Part shown: positions 1-8,193 of the stretch, one piece after another
Position numbering within the stretch: the stretch's first letter is position 1
How the letters are laid out: every line of letters begins with the position of its first letter
From: Anaerolineales bacterium
Lineage (GTDB): Bacteria; Chloroflexota; Anaerolineae; Anaerolineales; DRMV01
Assembly: GCA_027053355.1 (NCBI GenBank)
Contig: JALUDX010000090.1
Location: 1-42,320, forward strand
Direction: 5' to 3'
Length of the DNA: 42,320 nt
The notes under the pieces: generated by a model
Told to the model about the DNA's origin: nothing
Database searches by the model: none
What the model saw: only the letters and a program-made list of their open reading frames with translations
Translations under genes and position numbers: made by a program

Positions 1-462
1 GCCAAGGCGACCCTGGACGTTGAGGTACGGGGAGACGCTAAAGACCATACTTCGGTGTCCAGTTCCATTGCCTCACACAGCTCCACCTGGAATCATGGTT
101 TTGGTTCCGAGGATGATGGCTGGGGGGGTTATCACAATGATGGCAATCACTGGCAATGGTGGCAGCCCCATGCATCAGGCGGCGTCTTCGAGCGCCCGGT
201 GACGCTTGGCAACCACCTGTTCGGCGAGGCCGGCCCCGAGATACTCGCACCCCTGCCAGGAGGTGCTGGGGCATTCGCCGAAATGGCCAGGGAGATCAAG
301 ATGCTGGCCCGTGGGCAGCGGAACCAGCCCATGACCATCATCCTGCAGACCAGCATTGCCGGCCGCAGGCTGCAGGATATCGTACTGCCGATGGTTGATC
401 GGCATATTGCCTCCAGGGAGACCAGGGGCGTTTCCGGGCGGGTGATCTATGCTGCTGGTTGA
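1..462 (+). CDS. Tail tape measure protein, C-terminal part (5' end outside window)
   Basis: The frame is open from the first base and ends at a TGA at 460-462. The segment reads like the C-terminus of a lambda/HK97-type tape measure protein: a Ser/His/Trp/Gly-rich linker, then the FGEAGPE motif that is common near the end of these proteins, then a helical tail. The rest of the gene is at 39806-42320 on the other edge of the window, so the genome appears to be circular or circularly permuted. A GTG at position 55 could serve as a start, but the upstream codons are also coding-like, so I treat this as a fragment. Joining the two window ends directly does not keep the frame (it is off by one base), so the junction is slightly incomplete or contains an error. 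The next gene starts inside this one at 449. Confidence 0.8.
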   Translation, partial: AKATLDVEVRGDAKDHTSVSSSIASHSSTWNHGFGSEDDGWGGYHNDGNHWQWWQPHASGGVFERPVTLGNHLFGEAGPEILAPLPGGAGAFAEMAREIKMLARGQRNQPMTIILQTSIAGRRLQDIVLPMVDRHIASRETRGVSGRVIYAAG

Positions 463-1588
463 GCTGACATTACCGGCCGCCGGGCTGGTACGGGTCTCCA
501 ACGAGCCGCTGGCGCTGGCGCATTACTGGCGGCCGTCGGTGGCGTCGCTGGGCCAGCTTGTCTGGTCCATGGACCAGCCATACGGCGGCTATGTGCGGCC
601 GCGCTATGGCCTTCTCGAGCTGCTGCCCGACCTGTTTACCGTTGATTGGCCGCCGCCGGTGTCCATACCGGTCACGGTCATGGTGACCGACAGCGACGAG
701 GCCTCTGCCCGCACCATCCTGCGGGCCACGGCGCACCGGACCGAGATACGGAGGGACGGGGTCACCTACCAGTTGTACGGACCGGACTACGACGGCATCT
801 TCACTGACCACGCATATGCCAACACGGTCGACGCCCTGTTCACCAACAATATCCCGCTCGCTGATGCCTCCCTGGCCGCTGATACCTCCCTGGCCGATGG
901 CGCCGCGGCCCCGGCCATCCACTACACCGATGCCGGCGAGCAGGTGGTGATCGAGTCGCTGTCCAGGGCCTGTGCCTGCGCCACGCACATGTTCTACGTC
1001 GAGGGCTCCACCGCCTACCTGGTGGACATGTTCGCCGACAACGGCAGCAGCCTCCTGACCGGGTTCGACTTTTTTCCATCGTCCTACACCGACGGCAAGC
1101 CATATGCTGTCTATCGCTGCGGCGATATTGCCCTTACCGGCTCGAACAGCTATGGCGACGACAAGCGGATCACCCCGGTTTTCCACGACCAGGCCAGCCA
1201 GGCGCAGCAGGACTATGATACCGCTGTCCGTGAGCTGGAGCTGGCCCAGGCGTCGCTGGACGCCAATCCAACTGACTCCGATCTTATCGCGGCCCGGGAC
1301 GCGAAACAGGCGGCTGTCGATTCCGCCGCCAATACCCTGGCCAACGCCCAGGCCGCGGACGAGACAGAGATCAACAAGGGGCTGACGCGAATCAAGCAAA
1401 TCCTGGAGATGCCCAGGATGACGATCAAGATGCCGATTGTCTCCGAACCGCCGCGGCCAGGGGAGAGGCTGTCATGGGTCAGTGACGCCATGGGGCAGGA
1501 CCTGTCAGGCTGGATGCGGGTCCGGGCCCTGGTCTGGGATTTCGACAATGAGCAGATGGTTGTCGAGGGGGAGGGCAGCTACACATGA
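449..1588 (+). CDS. Distal tail protein with an inserted coiled-coil
   Basis: A 379-residue protein that starts 14 bases before the tape measure stop, so it is translationally coupled to it. Its position directly after the tape measure gene fits a tail-tip or hub-associated protein. Most of it looks beta-rich. Residues about 245-305 form an Ala/Asp/Gln-rich heptad region that should be a coiled coil inserted into the fold. There is no signal peptide or membrane segment. I do not recognise a precise family, so the role rests on gene order. It overlaps the next gene by four bases (ATGA-type junction), as in the rest of this tail operon. Confidence 0.7.
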   Translation: MLLVELTLPAAGLVRVSNEPLALAHYWRPSVASLGQLVWSMDQPYGGYVRPRYGLLELLPDLFTVDWPPPVSIPVTVMVTDSDEASARTILRATAHRTEIRRDGVTYQLYGPDYDGIFTDHAYANTVDALFTNNIPLADASLAADTSLADGAAAPAIHYTDAGEQVVIESLSRACACATHMFYVEGSTAYLVDMFADNGSSLLTGFDFFPSSYTDGKPYAVYRCGDIALTGSNSYGDDKRITPVFHDQASQAQQDYDTAVRELELAQASLDANPTDSDLIAARDAKQAAVDSAANTLANAQAADETEINKGLTRIKQILEMPRMTIKMPIVSEPPRPGERLSWVSDAMGQDLSGWMRVRALVWDFDNEQMVVEGEGSYT

Positions 1589-2367
1589 TGGTCATCAAGA
1601 ACAATGCCATCCAGGGCGTGACCGCCAGCTCGGAGGATCCGGAGTATCCGGCGAGCAACCTCCTGGGCGAGCACCCGACAGAGTGCTGGCGGGCGGCGGA
1701 CAGCTCGGTGACGGCGGCGACGATCAGCGTCCAGGTGGCCGGCCGCACCGGCGGCCTGGGCATGGTGGCCATCAATGCCGACTCGGTGGCCGTCACGGTG
1801 TCGGATCCAAACGGCATCAGTTGGCCGAACGTCGAATGGCAGAATGTGGAGTGGCAGGACGTGCCGGACGCCATTGAGCTTGAGCAGTCCATCTCCGGAG
1901 AGCGCGGATCCGCGGCCCTGTGGGTGTCGTTCGAGGAGTTCGAGGCCAGCGTGGTAATCGAAATAAAGCTCTACAAACAGACAGGATCGGCAACCGTGCT
2001 GTCGGCCGGGGCCCTGGTGGTTGGCGAGGTCACGCGTGTCCCCGGGCTCCAGTACGCCCTGCGCGAGGGGCTCAAGGATCATTCCATCGAGCGCGAGCTG
2101 GACAATGGCGCCAGGTGGTACAAGCGGCGCAACATTGCCCGCACCTTTGCGGGGTCGGTCATGCAGCATCGGAAGCCGTATTTTTATGATTTTCTGCTCG
2201 GGATCGCGAGGCAGTATGGCAAGCGGCCATTGATGTGGAACCTGGTCGATATCGATACCTGGTCCGGGGATGCGGTCCTGTATGGCCACCTGTCGGTGAT
2301 GCCATCCGGTGAGCACCTGTCCATATCCCGGTCCAGGATAGATTTCCAGCTCGAGGAGGACCTGTGA
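1585..2367 (+). CDS. Tail protein with a discoidin-like N-terminal region
   Basis: A 260-residue protein whose start overlaps the previous stop. Residues 1-140 have the look of a beta-sandwich carbohydrate-binding (F5/8 type C-like) domain, opening with the pattern NNAIQGVTASSEDPEYPASNL that is familiar in phage tail-tip proteins. The C-terminal half (VTRVPGLQYALREG onward) resembles the part of such proteins that docks to the tail tip. The downstream collar-domain fibre gene starts inside its stop codon. Role in host binding or tail-tip assembly is inferred from the fold impression and the position; no enzymatic motif is visible. Confidence 0.65.
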   Translation: MMVIKNNAIQGVTASSEDPEYPASNLLGEHPTECWRAADSSVTAATISVQVAGRTGGLGMVAINADSVAVTVSDPNGISWPNVEWQNVEWQDVPDAIELEQSISGERGSAALWVSFEEFEASVVIEIKLYKQTGSATVLSAGALVVGEVTRVPGLQYALREGLKDHSIERELDNGARWYKRRNIARTFAGSVMQHRKPYFYDFLLGIARQYGKRPLMWNLVDIDTWSGDAVLYGHLSVMPSGEHLSISRSRIDFQLEEDL

Positions 2368-3176
2368 GCGTAAAAGGATACAAGTTTACGGCCCTGACCG
2401 GTGGTGGCGTCGGGGCCATGGATGCTGAGGATGGCGCCGGCCTGAATGATGGCGATATCGCGATTGTCATGGTCTCCGGCCTGCGATACGACTACGAGCT
2501 CGACGCGGACAGCGGCCTGGCCGAGTCGGCGCCGAACATCATTGCCCCGGACACCAACGCCGGCGATAAGCGATGGATCCTGCAACGGACGCCGCAGACC
2601 AACACCGTGCCGATTGGCACCATTGTCGCCTGGTCCGGGGTCTACCTTACCGGGCCCAACAACGATGCAGTGGTCAATGTCCTGGGCAACACCATTGCGG
2701 ACGCCAACGCCTACCTCAACCCGGACGGCTGGTACGTCTGCGACGGCAGCCAGCTCAACGTGCCTGGCTCGGCGAAATATGATGGCGATGGCCGCTACCT
2801 GCCAAACCTGACCGACTCGAGGTTTGTCTTGGGATCCACCGGAGCCGGCACAACGGGAGGCAGCAATACAACCTCCCATGTCCACCATGTCGGCAAGACG
2901 TTGCAGACCAACTCGACCACGCTCAGCCTCTCGCAGATCCCGTCCCACGAACATGATGTCCCACATTTGGCGTATGTATGGGGCGTTGGAACGGCCGCGG
3001 ACCACGGCTGGAAATACGACAACGGGACGCCCTACACGTCCACCGCAACGACCTATTCCGGTGGTGGCGGGGCGCACGCCCACTGGCTGACGCTGGACTT
3101 CGATTCCGGCGTACCGTCGAACACCAACAACATGCCGCAATATTTCGCGGCGCTCTACATCGAGAAGGTGACCTGA
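2364..3176 (+). CDS. Tail fibre with phage collar-like C-terminal domain
   Basis: A 270-residue protein starting at a GTG that overlaps the previous stop. The middle part, from about residue 85 (VPIGTIVAWSG, then DGWYVCDGSQLNVP and YLPNLTDSRFVLGS), is the phage tail collar domain, a small trimeric fold in receptor-binding fibres. The His- and Gly/Thr-rich stretch after it (SHEHDVPH, GAHAHW, PQYFAALYIEK at the end) is also typical of this family, where histidines bind metal along the fibre axis. It is probably a receptor-binding tail component. The C-terminal IEKV is the usual end of collar proteins, so the gene appears intact. Confidence 0.85.
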   Translation: MSVKGYKFTALTGGGVGAMDAEDGAGLNDGDIAIVMVSGLRYDYELDADSGLAESAPNIIAPDTNAGDKRWILQRTPQTNTVPIGTIVAWSGVYLTGPNNDAVVNVLGNTIADANAYLNPDGWYVCDGSQLNVPGSAKYDGDGRYLPNLTDSRFVLGSTGAGTTGGSNTTSHVHHVGKTLQTNSTTLSLSQIPSHEHDVPHLAYVWGVGTAADHGWKYDNGTPYTSTATTYSGGGGAHAHWLTLDFDSGVPSNTNNMPQYFAALYIEKVT

Positions 3177-3415
3177 TGATACTGTATACCGTCAAATACA
3201 GGTTCCCAGGCGAATCAAGGTGGACAAAGGTACGCAAGGTGAAGGGGGATGCAATTGAGAGTGGGATACGGATCTTGTTTCTGCATGATGAGTCGCAGAT
3301 CCACCTTCCTCTTGAGGCTGTGGTTATGTTCAGCAAACAACGATTTGAGTTGATCAAGGAAAAAGCAAATAAAGAATCTTGCGGGGTTGCACAGGTTAAC
3401 GGAGGTGCACAATGA
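3176..3415 (+). CDS. Small hypothetical tail-region protein
   Basis: A 79-residue ORF starting at an ATG that overlaps the TGA of the fibre gene (TGATG). It begins MILYTVKYRFPGESRWTKVRKVKGD and is basic in its N-terminal half and helical at the C-terminus. I do not recognise the family. Its tight coupling to the fibre gene and to the assembly-chaperone-like gene that follows makes it a real gene of the tail operon; it resembles small accessory proteins that sit beside phage fibres, but this is only positional. Its codons are more AT-rich than those of the flanking genes. Confidence 0.6.
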   Translation: MILYTVKYRFPGESRWTKVRKVKGDAIESGIRILFLHDESQIHLPLEAVVMFSKQRFELIKEKANKESCGVAQVNGGAQ

Positions 3416-4014
3416 GAGTTGCGATTGTTGTTGCGGACAACACGGTCTACCTGGACGGGCGGCCGGTGGGGGTTGACCTGTCGGCCATGCCGAAAGGTGT
3501 TGTTGCCGTGCAGTGGGACGGCAGCCGCGGCCAGGTGGAGTACACCGACCAGCCGCCGGCCGTGATCGATAGCCTGGACGATTATGCCAGGTTCGTTGAC
3601 GCGGCTCGGGCAGAGCTTGACAGGGTAATTGCCGCCACGGCCATGACCCCGGAGCGCGCAGCCGCCGAGGTAAAGGCAGCCATCAGGCAGCGCAAGATCG
3701 CGCAGCAGGGAGGGCCCATGGATGGGTTCGTTCTTGACCAGGCCCTGCTCAACATGCGGGCAAGGTGCCTGACCATGGCCGGCCGCAAGCCGATTCCGAC
3801 GCCACCGCCCCACGCAGGGGAGTGGCGGCTGGACGATGGCTCGTGGAGGCGCATGACCTGCAGGCAGCTCATCGACACGGTTGCCAGGATCGAGGACCGC
3901 AATGGCCTGCTGTGGGCAGCGGCCAGGGCGCACATGGACCAGGTTGACCGCATGGTAGCGGCCGGGGCAACGGTCGACGAGATCAGGCAGTACGACTATA
4001 GCGAGGGACTGTGA
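3412..4014 (+). CDS. DUF4376-like tail fibre assembly protein
   Basis: A 200-residue protein. The C-terminal 70 residues (WRLDDGSWRRMTCRQLIDTV, then helices ending TVDEIRQYDYSEGL) match the DUF4376 type of domain found in tail fibre assembly chaperones, where the helical domain follows a small beta region. The N-terminal part (YLDGRPVGVDLS, VVAVQWDGSRGQVEY) is the beta module seen in the same proteins. Such proteins usually help trimerisation or attachment of fibres and are encoded next to them, as here. Start overlaps the previous stop by four bases. Confidence 0.7.
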   Translation: MRVAIVVADNTVYLDGRPVGVDLSAMPKGVVAVQWDGSRGQVEYTDQPPAVIDSLDDYARFVDAARAELDRVIAATAMTPERAAAEVKAAIRQRKIAQQGGPMDGFVLDQALLNMRARCLTMAGRKPIPTPPPHAGEWRLDDGSWRRMTCRQLIDTVARIEDRNGLLWAAARAHMDQVDRMVAAGATVDEIRQYDYSEGL

Positions 4015-4394
4015 TGGCAGAGGGGATATACGGATACCCTGGATACGTATCTGACCTGGTTATTGGCGGGTCGCGCAAAATAAAGGTCGAGCCGATCTTT
4101 GTTGACGAGGATGGCGTGGTCCAGGAGGTGACGCTATCCGATTACGAGTTCCACCTGGATATCGCTCCTGACCTGGACAAGGACACGCCGGTCGAGCTCG
4201 CCATCGTGGTGGCGGCAGGCGACAACCTGGATAGCGCTCTGAAAACGGTTGACATCATCATCAATGCCAGCCAGTCAGGCGGCCTGACCGCTGGTGAAAA
4301 ATACTACTGGATCACCATGGTCAACGGATCGGACCCAACCGAGGTCCACATCCTGGACATGGGCAAGATCCAGGCGCAGCCAGGGGTGGCGTAA
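4014..4394 (+). CDS. Hypothetical BppU-like baseplate/fibre protein
   Basis: About 126 residues. I choose the ATG at 4014, which overlaps the previous TGA; a GTG at 4011 is an alternative. The text looks like a single beta-sandwich (DEDGVVQEVTLSDYEFHLDI, KYYWITMVNG), similar in style to the N-terminal module of upper baseplate proteins of siphoviruses that anchor receptor-binding modules. The same kind of module recurs at 9020-9331. Function is inferred from that similarity and from the tail context only. Confidence 0.55.
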   Translation: MAEGIYGYPGYVSDLVIGGSRKIKVEPIFVDEDGVVQEVTLSDYEFHLDIAPDLDKDTPVELAIVVAAGDNLDSALKTVDIIINASQSGGLTAGEKYYWITMVNGSDPTEVHILDMGKIQAQPGVA

Positions 4395-4954
4395 TGGTCG
4401 ACTGGGTAGATAACTCGCAGTTCGCCACCGACTACGCGCCGGCCAGGTTCGGGACTCCGGATGTCGCGCGGCCGACCATTGCCTGCATGGATATCTGGGG
4501 CCGGGTCCGGGCGTCGAATATCTATGCCATCGGCGCCCTGGGCACCGAGATCCTACAGGCCGACGCCAAGGGACAATCCTTTGTCCCGGATTCCAACTGC
4601 ATCCTGTCGGCGGTGCAGTTCCCGGTCGGGTCCGGGTCGACGGCCCAGGCCCTGACCATGCGTATCGGCACGTCGGCGGACCTGTCCACCTACCTGGCCG
4701 AGTACACGTCATCGGTCGTCGCCGATGACAGCGGTATGGCGACCATCACCACGGACAGGGCCCTGCAGTTGACCGGCGGCAGCAAGTATTACCTCGGGCT
4801 CATCCGCGCCACCGCGGATCCGTATTTCATCCGGGTTAACCTGTCCGACCAGTATGACGCCGGCGAGTTCCTGGCCACTTCGTCCGGATGGGCCATGACG
4901 GAGACGCCGGCCTATGATCTCAACTTCGTTGTCTGGGGGCTGGCAGGGAAATGA
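4394..4954 (+). CDS. Tail/fibre protein with a beta-sandwich, choice-of-anchor-like domain
   Basis: A 186-residue protein beginning at an ATG that shares its A with the previous TAA. Residues about 55-160 (GQSFVPDSNCILSAVQFPVGSG, then LTGGSKYYLGLIRA) follow the pattern of a jelly-roll domain that often caps fibre or surface proteins. No enzymatic residues stand out. It precedes the esterase gene with a four-base overlap, so the two are co-translated and may form one adhesin-plus-enzyme unit. I cannot name a specific family with confidence. Confidence 0.55.
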   Translation: MVDWVDNSQFATDYAPARFGTPDVARPTIACMDIWGRVRASNIYAIGALGTEILQADAKGQSFVPDSNCILSAVQFPVGSGSTAQALTMRIGTSADLSTYLAEYTSSVVADDSGMATITTDRALQLTGGSKYYLGLIRATADPYFIRVNLSDQYDAGEFLATSSGWAMTETPAYDLNFVVWGLAGK

Positions 4955-5898
4955 GCGTCATCAGCGCCATAAACCTCCGCTACGTCAGGGCAATGCTCGA
5001 CGCCATGGACCGTGACCTTGTGTCGCTCGACTCCGCCGACAGCATCGACGGACCAGGCGCCTACCTGCGCCACGTCGTCTCCGGCAGCATCGACCGCAGG
5101 TACATCGTCTACGTGCCGTCATCCTGGCGCGGCGGCTCCATGCCGGTCATCATCAACATGCACGGCGGCGGCGGCAGGGCCCAGACAGCGCGCCTGCAGT
5201 CGCTCATGGACCGGTCCGCCGAGAGCCACGGCTTCATCGCCGTCTACCCTGACGGCATCGGCGGCACAATCTACTCGCACCGCCTGCTCCACTTCTACCC
5301 GGGCAGGGAATACACGGATTTTTTCGATAAGGACTCCATTGACGATGTCCGGTTTGCCAGGGACATACTCGATGACCTGGCGTCGATATTCGGCATCGCG
5401 GGCGTGTATGCTACCGGGCTATCCAACGGGTCCATGATGGCCTACCGGCTGGCGTGCGACATGTCTGATATCCTATCCGGGGTGGCCTGTATCGCTGCCA
5501 CCATGCTGCGCAGCAACGAGCCGCAGGGGCGCATACCAGTGCTGCACATCCACGGCACCAATGATCTCAATGCCCCATACGCAGGCGGCCATGGCCTGTT
5601 CGCCGCCGTGCCAATCGATCATGTCGGCGCTGAGGAAAACATCCTCAAATGGGCCAACCATGACGGCTGCTCCCTGACCCCGTCCGTGGTCGATCGGGAC
5701 AACGCGACCATCTCCACCTACACGGCGGACGACTGGCCGGGCGCGGTCAGGCTCATCAAGGTGGATGGCCTTGGCCACGGCTGGCCAGGTGGAACACCAA
5801 TGCTCAGCGGCTTGATAGAGGGAGATATCCACGGCAGCATCGCGGCATGCGATGAGATGCTGTCTTTTTTCAAAGAATATTGTGGGATGGAGAGATGA
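4951..5898 (+). CDS. Tail-associated esterase, PHB depolymerase/LpqC-type alpha/beta hydrolase
   Basis: A 315-residue alpha/beta hydrolase of the PHB-depolymerase/feruloyl-esterase (LpqC, COG3509) type. The oxyanion-hole motif HGGGG is at residues 71-75, the nucleophile elbow GLSNGS puts the catalytic serine at 158, the aspartate is in HGTND (205) and the histidine in GLGHGWPGG (276), so the triad is complete. There is no signal peptide, unlike bacterial secreted members. About 45 N-terminal residues come before the catalytic fold and could attach it to the tail. In the middle of a fibre operon the likely job is removing acetyl or other ester groups from a host surface polymer during adsorption. 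The substrate cannot be read from sequence. Confidence 0.85.
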   Translation: MSVISAINLRYVRAMLDAMDRDLVSLDSADSIDGPGAYLRHVVSGSIDRRYIVYVPSSWRGGSMPVIINMHGGGGRAQTARLQSLMDRSAESHGFIAVYPDGIGGTIYSHRLLHFYPGREYTDFFDKDSIDDVRFARDILDDLASIFGIAGVYATGLSNGSMMAYRLACDMSDILSGVACIAATMLRSNEPQGRIPVLHIHGTNDLNAPYAGGHGLFAAVPIDHVGAEENILKWANHDGCSLTPSVVDRDNATISTYTADDWPGAVRLIKVDGLGHGWPGGTPMLSGLIEGDIHGSIAACDEMLSFFKEYCGMER

Positions 5899-6203
5899 TA
5901 ACGAAAATAGAAAACATGACCTACGGCTTTAGTGGCAAAATCCTGTCAATATCGGCAGAAGCTGTGCTGTACGCAGATGATGGGACGACAGTCCTGCATC
6001 GGGCCGGGATTTCAGCAAAGTGTAATGTTGATGACGCCGAAATGCAGCAGAAATTGTTGTCTGATTTGACGGCAGAGGCGCAGTCTGTCAAGGACACCTA
6101 CCTTGCCGTGATGGGTACCGTGGCAACATTTTATCCAACAGCAGCAACACCGGAAGAGGCTATGGGGTTGCTTGCCGCAGACGTTGAAGGGGGGATCAAG
6201 TAA
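5895..6203 (+). CDS. Small hypothetical protein after the esterase
   Basis: 102 residues from the ATG at 5895, which overlaps the esterase stop and follows a GGATGGAGAG ribosome site; an upstream TTG at 5880 is less likely. The sequence begins MITKIENMTYGFSGKILSISAEAV, followed by a helical part (DDAEMQQKLLSDLTAEAQSV). I do not recognise it. Proteins of this size beside fibres are often assembly or stalk subunits. Base composition turns more AT-rich from here, which suggests that 5900-7300 was acquired separately. Confidence 0.55.
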   Translation: MITKIENMTYGFSGKILSISAEAVLYADDGTTVLHRAGISAKCNVDDAEMQQKLLSDLTAEAQSVKDTYLAVMGTVATFYPTAATPEEAMGLLAADVEGGIK

Positions 6204-6559
6204 TGGCGGGACCAATTCCAGGGGCGGCGAGTTCCATTGCATCTGCAGTCAGTATAGCAGCAGCAAGTTCTGTGACATACGAGCATGACAGTGGACAGTG
6301 CTATTTTTTCGAGTTGTGGGCTGATGTGACTACCGACGCGTCTTCAACTGCAGGGGTGATTGTGTCTGTTCGGCGAAAAACAGGTGCGTCTGGCACTCCG
6401 GCGTCTGCTGGGCTGTCAAAATCAATAGCAGCTGCAGGCGCAAATGATGTCCTGTATCTTGGTATCTATGATGCTGGGACAGTAGATATTGTGATTGCAA
6501 ATGATGATGCCACATATGCTGCTACTCTGAATAACCTCTATGTCCGGTCTGCTGCCTAA
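6203..6559 (+). CDS. Hypothetical Ala/Ser-rich tail protein
   Basis: 118 residues, start overlapping the previous TAA. The N-terminus is Ala/Ser-rich and could look like a weak signal, but is more likely a fibre-joining segment. The rest reads as a small beta protein (CYFFELWADVTTDASSTAGVI, VDIVIANDDATYAATLNNLYV). No family is recognised. It shares its last base with the start of the large repeat fibre at 6559, so it is probably part of the same adhesin set. Confidence 0.55.
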   Translation: MAGPIPGAASSIASAVSIAAASSVTYEHDSGQCYFFELWADVTTDASSTAGVIVSVRRKTGASGTPASAGLSKSIAAAGANDVLYLGIYDAGTVDIVIANDDATYAATLNNLYVRSAA

Positions 6560-8181
6560 TGAGTTGGCGAAAGAATCCAAACCCGACCATCAAGCCGCCG
6601 TTTGGCAGCTATATTAATTATGGTCACCCGCTGGCTGAGGGGTTGGTGGGGTGTTTCGTTTTCAACGAAGCAGAAGGAAAAGCATTAAACAATTTATGCG
6701 ATAATACTAATATTAGCACATCAGGAAGCTCAGTAATATTTAATGAAGATTTCATCAAAATAGACTCAGTTGATTTATCTCCTCCAATTTTAGGCATAAC
6801 AGAAGCGTTGGCAAAGGTAACATATCAGGATCATATCATTGTTGCTCAATACGCTTCCATTGGAGACTCTAATGATGGGGATATTATAGGTAATAATATA
6901 TATGCAAGTGGAGGAGTACTTCTACAGCATGATGCAAACGGATATATCAAAGGCCACATAACCGAAGATTCAACAACAATTAGATCTGTAACAGGGACAA
7001 ATATCATAAGGACATCAACATTTAATCAAGTAGCCCAAATTGTTACAGGATCTGAGTTGTCAGTATGGGTCAATGGAGAGAAAGATACAAGCGTTGCAAT
7101 AACAGGTAGAACGCAACAAAATAATGATTTTGTTGTTGCAGGCAGGTCTGTTGCTCAAGGTAATAATAGTGATTGTCGATTAAAATATTTATATATTTAT
7201 ACCAAGAATGAAGGATTGAACCCAGATATTGTTTCGTGGTTATATGGAGAGCCTTATGCTTTTATTGTCTGGCCATCTCGCCTGGTGCTTTTTGATTTTG
7301 GAACAACGAATGTAATCAGTCTTCTTGCTGACATTCAGGCAATCAGCAGTACAACAGCCGTGCCACGTAAAGTCGCAAGATCATTACTTGCGGATATTCC
7401 AGCATCATGCGTATTGACAGACATAGCCTCATCTGTTTTCAGGTCCTTGCTTGTGGATGTCATTATGCTGAGCAACACATCCGCCATTGTGGGATCCTTG
7501 CTGCGATCCATATTGGCGCAGATTGCCGCCATCAGCATCTCGGCCGATGTAGCTGCGAGGACATCAAGAGTATTAACTGTTGATATCGCTGCTGTTTCGG
7601 ACAGCACGGTGCCCAGAGCCAATATAGCCAGACAAGTCATTGCTGACATTCAAATGGTCAGCAACACAAGTGACATCACTGCCGCATTGAGTGGCGTGAT
7701 ATCACTTGTTGCCAGCATTCCTGGAGTGTCAAGTACAAGCGACACCGGAGTAGTAATCTCACGGAACCTGCTTGCTGTCATCAATGCGGAGAGCGAGTCC
7801 GTTGATGCGCTAGCAAATATCGCCAGGTCATTACTGGCAGGCATTGCAGTGGCATCAGACACATCAGATATCACGGCAAGCCTGCAGAATATTATCTCGC
7901 TGGTGGCCAATATTACCGGGGTCAGCCTGACAAGCGATACTACTGCTGATATGGCAAGATCGCTGTCTGCCCTGGTTGCATCGCAGTCTGATGCCGATGA
8001 CATCATGGCTAGCGTCGCCAGGTCACTGCTGGCTGATATTGCCGGGACAAGCGTCACACTAGATGACCTGATCCTGGTACTCTCAGGCCTGGGGTTGATC
8101 ATTGATCCAGAAATAGAATCATTGACACCAATACACATGCTGGAATCCGTCACCAAAAAGAGAATAATTGAATCCACATGA
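6559..8181 (+). CDS. Large tail fibre: LamG-like domain plus twelve 21-residue repeats
   Basis: A 540-residue protein. Residues about 15-240 look like a concanavalin/LamG-type beta-sandwich (LAEGLVGCFVFNEAEGKALNN at the start; LSVWVNGEKDTSVAITGR and NSDCRLKYLYIYT later), a carbohydrate-binding fold frequent in phage adhesins. Residues 254 to about 505 consist of twelve tandem units, ten of 21 residues and two of 23, on the theme ARSLLADIxxxSxTSDI. The repeats probably make a regular shaft, coiled or beta-solenoid. The LamG-like half (6650-7300) is clearly more AT-rich than the flanks, so the gene looks mosaic. Receptor binding is inferred. Confidence 0.7.
   Translation: MSWRKNPNPTIKPPFGSYINYGHPLAEGLVGCFVFNEAEGKALNNLCDNTNISTSGSSVIFNEDFIKIDSVDLSPPILGITEALAKVTYQDHIIVAQYASIGDSNDGDIIGNNIYASGGVLLQHDANGYIKGHITEDSTTIRSVTGTNIIRTSTFNQVAQIVTGSELSVWVNGEKDTSVAITGRTQQNNDFVVAGRSVAQGNNSDCRLKYLYIYTKNEGLNPDIVSWLYGEPYAFIVWPSRLVLFDFGTTNVISLLADIQAISSTTAVPRKVARSLLADIPASCVLTDIASSVFRSLLVDVIMLSNTSAIVGSLLRSILAQIAAISISADVAARTSRVLTVDIAAVSDSTVPRANIARQVIADIQMVSNTSDITAALSGVISLVASIPGVSSTSDTGVVISRNLLAVINAESESVDALANIARSLLAGIAVASDTSDITASLQNIISLVANITGVSLTSDTTADMARSLSALVASQSDADDIMASVARSLLADIAGTSVTLDDLILVLSGLGLIIDPEIESLTPIHMLESVTKKRIIEST
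7318..8067 (+). repeat. Coding tandem repeat, 63-bp unit (21 residues), about 12 copies
   Basis: Twelve consecutive units inside the fibre gene. Units 1-6, 8, 9, 11 and 12 have a 21-residue period and units 7 and 10 have 23. The common core is S-L-L-A-D-I followed by a Ser/Thr-rich turn and an Ala-rich end finishing in A-R. The DNA copies have diverged, so this is a conserved protein repeat rather than a fresh DNA expansion. Confidence 0.85.
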
Positions 8182-8193
8182 CAGGAGGATGAC

